NCBI GenBank assembly: GCA_029882975.1
Contig: JAOUJW010000009.1
Coordinates: forward strand, 62,001-126,000
From: Gammaproteobacteria bacterium
GTDB lineage: Bacteria > Pseudomonadota > Gammaproteobacteria > SZUA-152
Direction of reading: 5' to 3'
Length of the DNA stretch: 64,000 nucleotides
The notes under the pieces are model-generated. The model was not told the DNA's origin. It ran no database searches and saw nothing but the letters and a program-made list of their open reading frames with translations. Of this stretch, positions 8,214 to 15,836 are shown one piece after another (the stretch's first letter is position 1; the number at the start of each line of letters is the position of its first letter). The translations under genes and the position numbers were made by a program.

Positions 8214-8471
8214 ATGCAGTTTTTTGTTTACGTTACCTTGATATACCCCTATGAGCCCTTCCTCTGCGGAAGGTATGGTCAGAACGGGGAAATTTATGCA
8301 GAAAGCTTTTGAGACCGGCAAAATTGTGACCACGGGGAAATTCCCCCAACAAGTGACCAACGTACAGCTGGACGGGGAGTTCTCCATCTGCGCCAATGTA
8401 TGGGCAACGGTACCTTGCGTATGGCCCAGTTGGTGGGAACCGGCGCTGAAGAGCTCAAACCCCCGGCATGA
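8214..8471 (+). pseudogene. decayed YCII-related (DGPF) domain gene
   Basis: A ribosome-binding site GGAG (8201-8204) and ATG begin a frame reading MQFFVYVTLIYPYEP. The sequence then continues in another frame as SPSSAEGMVRTGKFM and GKIVTTGKFPQQVTNVQLDGEFS, and finally returns to the first frame as MGNGTLRMAQLVGTGAEELKPPA before a TGA. Together these follow a YCII/DGPF protein (MKFFVY..., S.E.M..MGKFM.E....GKL..TG.L..., ..QL..GEF..), but the central DGPF segment is deleted and there are two frame changes. The start site is intact, so decay may be recent. Confidence 0.6.
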
Positions 8472-8541
8472 GCTTTCGACAATCAGGAGAAACCGTGCTT
8501 AGCGCTGTTTCTCTGGTCTCCAAATCCAGTAAAATAGCGTC

Positions 8542-9222
8542 ATGATATATGCTATACCCACTTTGGCCTTGTTGGCACTCATTTTTGGGCCCCAGCTATG
8601 GGTCCGCTATGTACTGCGCAAACACAGCCGCCACCTGGACGGCATGCCCGGTACCGGCTCGGAACTGGCCAGACACTTGTTGCAGAAGTTTGGTTTAACT
8701 GACGTCAAAGTGAAGCAAGGTGGCAAAGATGAAAACTACTACCACCCGGAACAAAATACCGTGTGCTTGAGTCCCGATGTGTATACGGGAAAATCCCTGA
8801 CTGCGGTGGCGGTAGCGGCCCACGAAGTGGGGCATGCGATTCAGTTCAATAAACAGGAACCCGTAAGCCAACTGCGGGGAAAATACTTAAATAAAGCGCA
8901 CAGAATCCAAGCTGTTGGCGTATTCATTCTCACCGTGCTGCCCATCGTCAGCCTGCTCATAAGAATCCCCCATTTAGCGCTGGTCTCCGCGCTCATTGGC
9001 ATTCTCACCATGGCCGCTTCGGTCGCACTTTATGTTGCCATATTACCGGAAGAATTCGATGCCAGTTACAATAAAGCCCTACCTATTTTGGCAACCGGCT
9101 ATGTGCCTGAAACCTATATGCCCGCTGTGCGGCAAATTCTCAAAGCCTGTGCCCTCACGTATGTTGCCGGTGCGTTGGCGGACATACTGCGTTTGTGGCG
9201 CTGGATTGCCATTTTAAGATAA
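8542..9222 (+). CDS. neutral zinc metallopeptidase, YugP-like
   Basis: A 226-residue membrane-bound peptidase of the Zn_peptidase_2 (DUF2268-unrelated, YugP) family. The zinc motif HEVGH lies at residues 94-98 in AVAAHEVGHAIQF. The preceding YYHPEQNTVCLSPDVYTGKS and the later ILPEEFDASYNKALPIL are conserved in the family. There is an N-terminal membrane segment (1-20), a hydrophobic pair after the motif (about 125-170) and a short C-terminal one, so the active site probably faces the membrane surface. Its substrate is unknown. It stands 28 bases upstream of nhaA and may be co-transcribed with it. Confidence 0.9.
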   Translation: MIYAIPTLALLALIFGPQLWVRYVLRKHSRHLDGMPGTGSELARHLLQKFGLTDVKVKQGGKDENYYHPEQNTVCLSPDVYTGKSLTAVAVAAHEVGHAIQFNKQEPVSQLRGKYLNKAHRIQAVGVFILTVLPIVSLLIRIPHLALVSALIGILTMAASVALYVAILPEEFDASYNKALPILATGYVPETYMPAVRQILKACALTYVAGALADILRLWRWIAILR

Positions 9223-9250
9223 ACACTTTCACACCGAGATTTTTTAAACC

Positions 9251-10447
9251 ATGCAGACACAAGACAACATTTGGATCAGTGATTTTTTAAAACTGGAAAG
9301 CGCCGGGGGCATATTGCTGTTTATTGCCTCATTGGCCGCAATCATTGCGGCCAACAGCTTCGTCGCACCGTATTACGATTTGCTCCTTAGCGTACCCATA
9401 GAAATTCGAGTGGGCAGCTTTGAAATCGCCAAACCCTTGCTGCTTTGGATCAATGACGGCCTGATGGCCGTATTCTTCTTTCTTGTGGGTTTGGAGCTGA
9501 AACGAGAATTGTTGGAAGGTGAATTGGCAGACCGAAAAAAAGTCGTACTACCTGCCATCGGCGCAGTAGGCGGCATGATCGTACCGGCAGCGATCTATTT
9601 TCTTTTAAATAAGGACGACCCGGTAGCCATCAAGGGTTGGGCGATTCCCGCCGCGACAGATATCGCTTTTGCTCTGGGGGTATTAAGCTTATTAGGCACG
9701 CGTATTCCCGTTTCTATAAAAATATTTCTCACCTCCCTGGCAATATTCGACGATATCGGCGCCATAATTATTATCGCCGTGTTTTATACCTCAAAAATCT
9801 CTTTGACCGCACTTATCGTTGCGGCGCTGTGTTTATCCGTGTTGTATTTTCTTAACAAGCGCAACACAGCTTCCACCAGCGTATATATTCTGGTGGGCAT
9901 CATCATGTGGGCAGCCACATTGAAATCCGGTGTTCATGCCACGCTGGCCGGTGTTTTGCTGGCCATGTTCATTCCCATTCGCTCAGCCCATAAACCCGAC
10001 TATTCTCCATTAAAGAGCTTAGAACACGACTTACATGCGGCCGTAGCGTTTTTTGTACTACCGGTGTTTGCCTTTGCCAATGCCGGCATTAGTTTCAGCG
10101 GTGTCAGCGCCGAGCAGCTCTTGCATAATGTGCCCATGGGAATCACTCTGGGCCTGTTCCTGGGCAAGCAAATAGGGATATTCGCTTTTTGTTGGCTCTT
10201 CATTAAATTGGGTTTGGCGAGTTTGCCTAGCGGTATGAATTGGCGCAGCTTATACGGCACGGCAGCACTTTGCGGCATTGGTTTTACCATGAGCCTGTTT
10301 ATCGGCTCCCTGGCGTTTGAAGAAACCGGCGTCAATCTGCTGTTTGATGAGCGTCTGGGGATACTATTGGGCTCTGTCCTCTCGGGAATTCTGGGTTACC
10401 TAATCCTGCGTAGTAGCCCTCATCAAGCTGACCCTGAGAAAGGGTAG
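9251..10447 (+). CDS. nhaA: Na+/H+ antiporter NhaA
   Basis: NhaA exchanges two protons for one sodium ion across the inner membrane and supports salt and alkali tolerance. The 398-residue product has the usual twelve membrane segments, the NDGLMAVFFFLVGLELKRELLEGEL signature (given here only as its key part NDGLMAVFFFLVGLE) and the paired aspartates of the transport site in SLAIFDDIGAIII. The C-terminal GIGFTMSLFIGSLAF is also typical. It is convergent with the cytochrome b561-like gene, with a 114-base gap that holds only a weak CCTAT/ATAGG hairpin. Confidence 0.96.
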   Translation: MQTQDNIWISDFLKLESAGGILLFIASLAAIIAANSFVAPYYDLLLSVPIEIRVGSFEIAKPLLLWINDGLMAVFFFLVGLELKRELLEGELADRKKVVLPAIGAVGGMIVPAAIYFLLNKDDPVAIKGWAIPAATDIAFALGVLSLLGTRIPVSIKIFLTSLAIFDDIGAIIIIAVFYTSKISLTALIVAALCLSVLYFLNKRNTASTSVYILVGIIMWAATLKSGVHATLAGVLLAMFIPIRSAHKPDYSPLKSLEHDLHAAVAFFVLPVFAFANAGISFSGVSAEQLLHNVPMGITLGLFLGKQIGIFAFCWLFIKLGLASLPSGMNWRSLYGTAALCGIGFTMSLFIGSLAFEETGVNLLFDERLGILLGSVLSGILGYLILRSSPHQADPEKG

Positions 10448-10561
10448 CCGAACAGTCCTTTCCTATGCTGCGATAGGTTTATGGGTAATTAAGAGGGTTC
10501 GCCTGGAAAATGAAATGCTGTCTGCACTAAAAAGGAGCAGGCTTGAATTGCCCATTTTACT

Positions 10562-11146
10562 TTACGCTTTCTTTACCCATTTCAAACCACTGAACATAGG
10601 GCTGATAAGGTTTTCTCTTTTCCAAAACAGATAGAAAAACAGCACAAATACGTGTAAGGATACCAATCCCAGAATAAGGTACGACAAGTAATAGTGCCAA
10701 CGATTGAAAAACTTGGCGGTATCCTCGGACACGTAGTCGAACAAAGGCCCGTACTCGAAAAAATCATCGGCATCAATAAACAAACCGGATATGGCCTGCA
10801 GGAGGAGAATCAGCAAGACAACCACAATCCACAACGATCCCATGGGGTTGTGCCCGGCGTAACCGCTGGGTGTTCGCTTCATGAGGGTTTTTGAATAAGC
10901 AATTACTTCACTGGGGCGGGAAAACAATGCTCTTAGCCGTACCGGATCAGGCCCTACCATTCCCCAAATCAATCGAAACAATAACAAGGCGACAATGGTA
11001 TAGCCCAAATAAAAGTGCCAAAGCACCGAGTCTGACGACATGAACTTGCCAAACAGCCAACTGCCGGATACTGCTACAACGAAGATCCAGTGCCACACGC
11101 GTGTCACTGGATCCCATATTTTTTCTCGCTGCAATGGACTCACCAT
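10562..11146 (-). CDS. cytochrome b561-family membrane protein
   Basis: A 194-residue di-heme cytochrome b of the b561/Ni-Fe hydrogenase cytochrome b type. It begins with the typical KIWDPVTRVWHWIFV segment, has four membrane helices, and carries histidines in RVWHW and WHYYLSY plus SLHVFVLFF as likely heme ligands. It lies 15 bases after the cytochrome c' gene on the same strand. Such pairs, a small b-type cytochrome and a periplasmic c', usually pass electrons from quinol to a c-type acceptor; that role is inference here. No ribosome-binding site is evident before the chosen ATG. Confidence 0.9.
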   Translation of the reverse strand: MVSPLQREKIWDPVTRVWHWIFVVAVSGSWLFGKFMSSDSVLWHFYLGYTIVALLLFRLIWGMVGPDPVRLRALFSRPSEVIAYSKTLMKRTPSGYAGHNPMGSLWIVVVLLILLLQAISGLFIDADDFFEYGPLFDYVSEDTAKFFNRWHYYLSYLILGLVSLHVFVLFFYLFWKRENLISPMFSGLKWVKKA

Positions 11147-11161
11147 GCAATGCGGCGTCGA

Positions 11162-11632
11162 TTAATCGTCTTTCTTGCGGAAATCGTCATGACAGGATTT
11201 ACACGCCTTACCCAAATCCTTCATCGCCTTGCCCAAAGCAGATTGACCGTTACCGGCAACTGCAGCCACTTCCTTAACAGCTTTGGCATAGTCTTTACCG
11301 TAATCCGCTATTTTTGGCCAGGTTTCCCAAATTTTTGGTAACGCGGTTGTATCATCCGGATACTCCTTATTGGAAGTACCCTGCATCCAAGCCGCGCTAT
11401 TGTTTAATTCCAATAAAACTTTAAGGTTGTTCGCCATGGTCTGGGCTTTTTTGGCATCGTAGGGCATTTTTCCCTTGGCCATGGCCATTAATGGGCCCAT
11501 GTTAAATTTTCTGATTTGCATTTCGCCCTGTCGCGCCTTGATAGCCCCTTTTTTGGGGTCTTTATCGGCGAAAGCAGGCGAAGCCAAAGCCACGCACAGC
11601 ACCGACAGGATTAATCTGGAAACAATCTTCAT
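11162..11632 (-). CDS. cytochrome c' (c-prime) precursor
   Basis: A 156-residue periplasmic cytochrome with a signal peptide (MKIVSRLILSVLCVALASPAFA) and a C-terminal heme site CKSCHDDFR about ten residues from the end, the layout of cytochrome c'. In this family the heme iron is five-coordinate and binds NO or CO. The four-helix bundle is suggested by the long amphipathic stretches between residues 30 and 140. It is followed 15 bases on by the b561-like gene, a combination seen in many proteobacteria. A role in NO or peroxide stress fits the peroxidase nearby but is not shown. Confidence 0.92.
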   Translation of the reverse strand: MKIVSRLILSVLCVALASPAFADKDPKKGAIKARQGEMQIRKFNMGPLMAMAKGKMPYDAKKAQTMANNLKVLLELNNSAAWMQGTSNKEYPDDTTALPKIWETWPKIADYGKDYAKAVKEVAAVAGNGQSALGKAMKDLGKACKSCHDDFRKKDD

Positions 11633-11744
11633 AAGTTAATTCTCCATTGTGTAAAGGTAACCGGATAAATATAGATGACTCTCAATATTTTGCGAGTATG
11701 GTCTATAAACGCCGTTTGCACCGTTTTATTCCCGGGTTTCGTAT

Positions 11745-13970
11745 TTAAAAAAAGCTCAGATTGTGACCAAGAAATAAATAGCTTTTGGTTTCGCTATGGC
11801 GTGAAAACCCTTGTGCCAAGTACAGAGGCCCGATGGGCGTATCGACTCCGACAAATAAACTTCCAGCTAGTACTAAAGTACCAACATCGATTTCACTACT
11901 GTCATTCCAGGCATTGCCCGCCTCCACTGACATGCCAAAATATAATGGAATATCAATCAGCGTTGGCCAATTAATATAATCACCGGTATATAGAATGCGA
12001 GCAATTCCGGTATATCGTCCCATATAAGAGTTTCTTTCCAAGCCCGACAAGCTGAATAATCCACCCAAGGTATACCCCGTATCCGGCTCTACATCACCTC
12101 CCACCACCGCTCCCACACTTCCCCAAAACGTCAGCGTGTTTTTGCCAAAGGTTTCCGACAGCAGTAAATTGATTCGCACCCTGTCTTGCTCGCCAGCATT
12201 TCCCAGCGTCTGCCGCAGACCCAACCAATGGACACTTGCCAGAGACCCGGACGTCGGAAACTCCATGCTATCCAAATCGTCGTATACCATTCGAAGTTCC
12301 CATGCCCCCAAATCCGCATCATGATTATTAATAGACAACTTTCCCGTGTTGGGGACGCTGTCTCCAAACGCCCGATTCAGACCCAGCTCCACAGAAAATT
12401 GAGAACCAAACCAGCGACCCGCAACAAAACCCAACTGAGCAGTAGCCACTAAAGTATCATTGACTACATCGCGGGTTTTCGTAAAATCGTTTAAATGAGT
12501 TTGTTCAAATCTAAACCAAGGACGCACATAAAACTCTAACCGTCGATCCAAGGGTTGATAGAACTCCGTATGAAACACGTCGTTATAACCCAGTTGCAGC
12601 TCCGTGCGCCATTCACTGCCTGAACTCCCAACGGGAACCGTGTTGGCCGTCAAACTGAGGTGTGACTCAGTGGGTTCAGCATTGAAGTTGTTAGCGATGT
12701 TGGCGCCAAAACGCAAAAAATTGGGGCCCCAGGCTTTTTGCTTGGTGGTCAATACTAAGGTAGAGGTCCCATCGGAAGTCTCCAAATCAAAATCCACGCT
12801 TTCAAAAATATCCAACCCGTTGAGTTTTTCGATATCCTGTTCCAACTCTTTCATGTTTAGGGGGCCGGGCCTGGTTTGAATATACGTTTCTATGACGGAG
12901 TCAGACATTCTGGATTGATTTTGAACGACAACCCTGTCAACCCGCAACGGGCGTGTGGGCCGCTGTTTCTTGGCCAGATACTGCGTATAGTCACTTTCCG
13001 ACAAAGACAGCACCTTTAGTTTCTCGCTCTGAGACTGCGCTGCAAGAATACCTATTTGCGTGAGCTCCTTAATCCGCTTGAAATCGGTGGAAGAAAAACC
13101 ACTGGTATCGGGTTGAATCAAAATATCCCGATCGCCCAAAGCATCCAGTTGAAACGATGTTGCGCGCTGAATGGAGATATCGATGCTTTGGCCCAAAATA
13201 CTGAAAGGAGATCCCAAGTCTTTTCGATTTTTCAGTTTCGAACTCAAATCCACAACAATCAGAATTTCGGCGCCCATTTCCCGTGCGAGTTTTACCGGGA
13301 CGTTATTCACTATGCCGCCATCCACCAGCAGACGTCCATCCCACTCTACAGGGGCAAATATACCGGGAATAGACAAGCTGGCACGTAAGGATTCGGCCAA
13401 GCTACCCTCACCAAGCACGACATCTTCGCCTGTTTCGATATCTGTGGCGACGGCCCTAAAGTTGATGGGTAAATCACTAAACTTCGTTGGAGCATGTAAC
13501 GTGAGCGACTTGAGATACACGTTGAGCTTTTGGCCCTCAAGCAGTCCTGTCGGCATGTAAAACGATCGGTTTTTAAAACCCATTTCGTTCTTAACGGGAT
13601 AACCCAGATAATCGGTTTTACGCCTGGGACTCAACCCACGCCGTGGTGCCCTATCGGAAAACAAAACTTCCCAATCCGCCTGTGACAAGAGTAGCTCCAA
13701 CTCGGCCGGGGAATACCCATAAGCGTATAGGCCGCCCGCTATCGCCCCCATGCTGGTCCCGGTGATAATATCCACCGGTACTCGCATTTTTTCTATTATT
13801 CCAAGAACCCCTACATGAGCCGCCCCGCGGGCTCCGCCGCCACTGAGAACCAAGCCTACGACCGGGCGGTCTTGTTTGCCAAGCTCTGTCGCAAATAGGT
13901 TGTTATCAGCGCCAAGCAAAGTCAAAAACAGCATTGCGGGATGTACCGCTATAAACTTAAAATTTGGCAT
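11745..13970 (-). CDS. patatin-like phospholipase with outer-membrane barrel (type Vd, PlpD-like)
   Basis: A 741-residue exported protein. After a signal peptide, a patatin lipase domain (about 40-300) shows the oxyanion motif GGGARG, the serine motif GTSMG and the catalytic DGG in LLVDGGIVNN. A POTRA-like linker follows (RVDRVVVQNQSRMSDSVIETYIQTR) and then a BamA-type beta-barrel ending in an aromatic residue (HNLSFF). This is the architecture of type Vd autotransporters, which place a phospholipase at the cell surface. The frame extends 26 codons further upstream into the peroxidase gene; the ATG at 13970, before the signal peptide, is the better start. Confidence 0.92.
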   Translation of the reverse strand: MPNFKFIAVHPAMLFLTLLGADNNLFATELGKQDRPVVGLVLSGGGARGAAHVGVLGIIEKMRVPVDIITGTSMGAIAGGLYAYGYSPAELELLLSQADWEVLFSDRAPRRGLSPRRKTDYLGYPVKNEMGFKNRSFYMPTGLLEGQKLNVYLKSLTLHAPTKFSDLPINFRAVATDIETGEDVVLGEGSLAESLRASLSIPGIFAPVEWDGRLLVDGGIVNNVPVKLAREMGAEILIVVDLSSKLKNRKDLGSPFSILGQSIDISIQRATSFQLDALGDRDILIQPDTSGFSSTDFKRIKELTQIGILAAQSQSEKLKVLSLSESDYTQYLAKKQRPTRPLRVDRVVVQNQSRMSDSVIETYIQTRPGPLNMKELEQDIEKLNGLDIFESVDFDLETSDGTSTLVLTTKQKAWGPNFLRFGANIANNFNAEPTESHLSLTANTVPVGSSGSEWRTELQLGYNDVFHTEFYQPLDRRLEFYVRPWFRFEQTHLNDFTKTRDVVNDTLVATAQLGFVAGRWFGSQFSVELGLNRAFGDSVPNTGKLSINNHDADLGAWELRMVYDDLDSMEFPTSGSLASVHWLGLRQTLGNAGEQDRVRINLLLSETFGKNTLTFWGSVGAVVGGDVEPDTGYTLGGLFSLSGLERNSYMGRYTGIARILYTGDYINWPTLIDIPLYFGMSVEAGNAWNDSSEIDVGTLVLAGSLFVGVDTPIGPLYLAQGFSRHSETKSYLFLGHNLSFF

Positions 13971-14016
13971 GGCAAAACCTAATTTCTGACATATCGTGAA
14001 AATGGTGACTGCGCTG

Positions 14017-15297
14017 TTATTGCGCCGGTACTGTAACGCCCAAGCCACTGTCGTCCAGGTCGGAATTCAGAGTGCGCAAAAAGGACTCCAATTGCACCAG
14101 TTCCGTATCGGTCAATTTAAAGGGTAGTAAATCACTGTGTCCTAAACGGGTAAGAGGTCTTTTCTGATAATGTTTTAGGACCTCTGCCAGCGTACTAAAC
14201 TGTCCCGCGTGCATATAGGGTGCAGTTTTGGCAACATTTCTCAACCCGGGTATCTTAAATGCTCCCAAGGTATCGTCCACAGTGAATTTTATAAATTGCA
14301 GCTCTTTGCAACCATCTTGATTGGCGTCACTGTAGTCACTACGACAATTAAAAGGATTGTTCAGTACTTTCTGTACACCGTCAAATCGGCCCTGGTCCTT
14401 GCCCAATGCTTTCACACCGGGGGTGGCAACGTTCTTAAAATCGTGGTTAGTGAATAACGGGCCCGAATGACAAATGACGCAGGTCGCTTTACCTATAAAC
14501 AGTTTCAATCCTGCCTTTTCTTCTTCCGTATATAAGGGCTCAGAGCCCTGCACTACGCCGCTGTCCATTGCCTCTACATATCGATCAAAGCGGCTGGGAC
14601 CGATAATTATCGTACGCTCATAGGCTGCCAGTGATTTTCCTATATTGACAAAGACCCGTGTCACCGTATTTTGATCCTCCGAGGACATGCTCTCCCAAGC
14701 CAGACTGGCAGAGGTGTCCGTTACGGGGCCGGCCTGTCGGGGAAAGCGGGATACATCGGATAGATCCGGGAAAGAGCCAAATACCGATTCATATAAACGC
14801 AAATACTCCGCATCACTGCCCAGCACATGAGCATAGTGAGTACGATTACCACCATGCTCCACGCCATTTTCCAAAGGCCCTAGAGCCTGAGACCATTGGC
14901 TATCTGCACGACCATCCCAAAAAAACCAGGGGCTATACGCCATACCAATGATGCTGGGAGCATTGCGCCGGGTTTGCCCCATACCGCGTGAAAGCGCTTG
15001 TCCGTCAGTAAAATTCTTACTCGGATCATGACAAGTCGCACAGGATATTTGACCGGACGCACTCAAGCGTGTATCAAAAAACAGCTTTTTGCCCAATTCA
15101 GCGGCTTTAGGATGGTCTGCGTATTGATTAGTCGGATCTTTAGGCAATGGAGGCAGATTCCCTATCCAGAGACTACGTACTATAGACTTTTCAGAGTCTG
15201 TCCAGCTCTGCGCTCCCACTTTGCCGTCGGCGGCAGCACAGACAACACTAACTGAACACAATAAAACTACAACAAAATTCGATACAATTTTCAGCAT
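14017..15297 (-). CDS. di-heme cytochrome c peroxidase (MauG/CcpA family)
   Basis: A 426-residue periplasmic enzyme of the bacterial cytochrome c peroxidase family, which reduces hydrogen peroxide with electrons from small cytochromes c. It has a signal peptide (cleavage near VVCAAADGKVG) and two heme sites: CATCH at 86-90 and CVICH near residue 270. The segments KLFFDTRLSASGQ, NAPSIIGMAYSPWFFWDGRADSQ and FKIPGLRNVAKTAPYMHAGQF are standard. It is longer than classic CcpA because of an insert after the first heme, as in MauG-like members. It lies 11 bases downstream of a YtkA-like lipoprotein gene and upstream of the patatin gene. Confidence 0.93.
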   Translation of the reverse strand: MLKIVSNFVVVLLCSVSVVCAAADGKVGAQSWTDSEKSIVRSLWIGNLPPLPKDPTNQYADHPKAAELGKKLFFDTRLSASGQISCATCHDPSKNFTDGQALSRGMGQTRRNAPSIIGMAYSPWFFWDGRADSQWSQALGPLENGVEHGGNRTHYAHVLGSDAEYLRLYESVFGSFPDLSDVSRFPRQAGPVTDTSASLAWESMSSEDQNTVTRVFVNIGKSLAAYERTIIIGPSRFDRYVEAMDSGVVQGSEPLYTEEEKAGLKLFIGKATCVICHSGPLFTNHDFKNVATPGVKALGKDQGRFDGVQKVLNNPFNCRSDYSDANQDGCKELQFIKFTVDDTLGAFKIPGLRNVAKTAPYMHAGQFSTLAEVLKHYQKRPLTRLGHSDLLPFKLTDTELVQLESFLRTLNSDLDDSGLGVTVPAQ

Positions 15298-15308
15298 AAT
15301 GGGCCGGC

Positions 15309-15755
15309 TTATTTTATGTTGACGACAAATACCGCCTTATCCCGGACTTTTCCGGCAATGATATTCAACCAAATCTCCCACTGTCCCGGCATGTTGAACT
15401 TAATACCGTCTATCAAATAGTTACCGTTACCGAGATTTTGTGTGACTTTTGGATTTGTGGAAAAACCGTGCTTGTGCTTGGGCATACCGCCATAAACCAT
15501 GATATTGGCTGTTTCCACCGCCACTGCATCCGCGTCTTTCACTTGCAAGGTCCAATCGTGGATTTGGTGCAAAGGAGGTGGTGTTGTGTTTGGAAATAAA
15601 CTCAACACAAAGCGTTTGTGATCGCTTACAACCACTAAGTGTGGCTCCTGACTCACCATCGTTGTTGCTTTTAGCATAGATGAGTTTGTGGAAGCGCATC
15701 CTGTCAAAACCAAACTGAGGGTAATCAAGTTAACAGCTATTGTAAAACGTTTCAT
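15309..15755 (-). CDS. YtkA-like domain lipoprotein
   Basis: A 148-residue lipoprotein: MKRFTIAVNLITLSLVLTGC ends in a lipobox, so the mature protein starts with CASTNSS. The rest is a small beta-sandwich of the YtkA/FixH type, with GGMPKHKHGFSTNPKV, LGNGNYLIDGIKFNMPG and WEIWLNI. These are often encoded beside di-heme peroxidases, as here (11 bases upstream of the gene). The HKH motif and histidines could bind copper or heme; that is a guess. The frame runs 11 codons further upstream, but the ATG at 15755 gives a proper lipoprotein signal. Confidence 0.8.
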   Translation of the reverse strand: MKRFTIAVNLITLSLVLTGCASTNSSMLKATTMVSQEPHLVVVSDHKRFVLSLFPNTTPPPLHQIHDWTLQVKDADAVAVETANIMVYGGMPKHKHGFSTNPKVTQNLGNGNYLIDGIKFNMPGQWEIWLNIIAGKVRDKAVFVVNIK

Positions 15756-15836
15756 TTCCGTCACTTCAGGAAAAACCGCTTCGGGCAATCAAGCCCAAAG
15801 CGGTTTGTTAAGTTAAACAAAAATCAAGTACATTTT

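Noticed and set aside
8160-8396. 78-codon minus-strand ORF
   Set aside because: It lies antisense to the clear YCII-like remnant and has no motif of its own.
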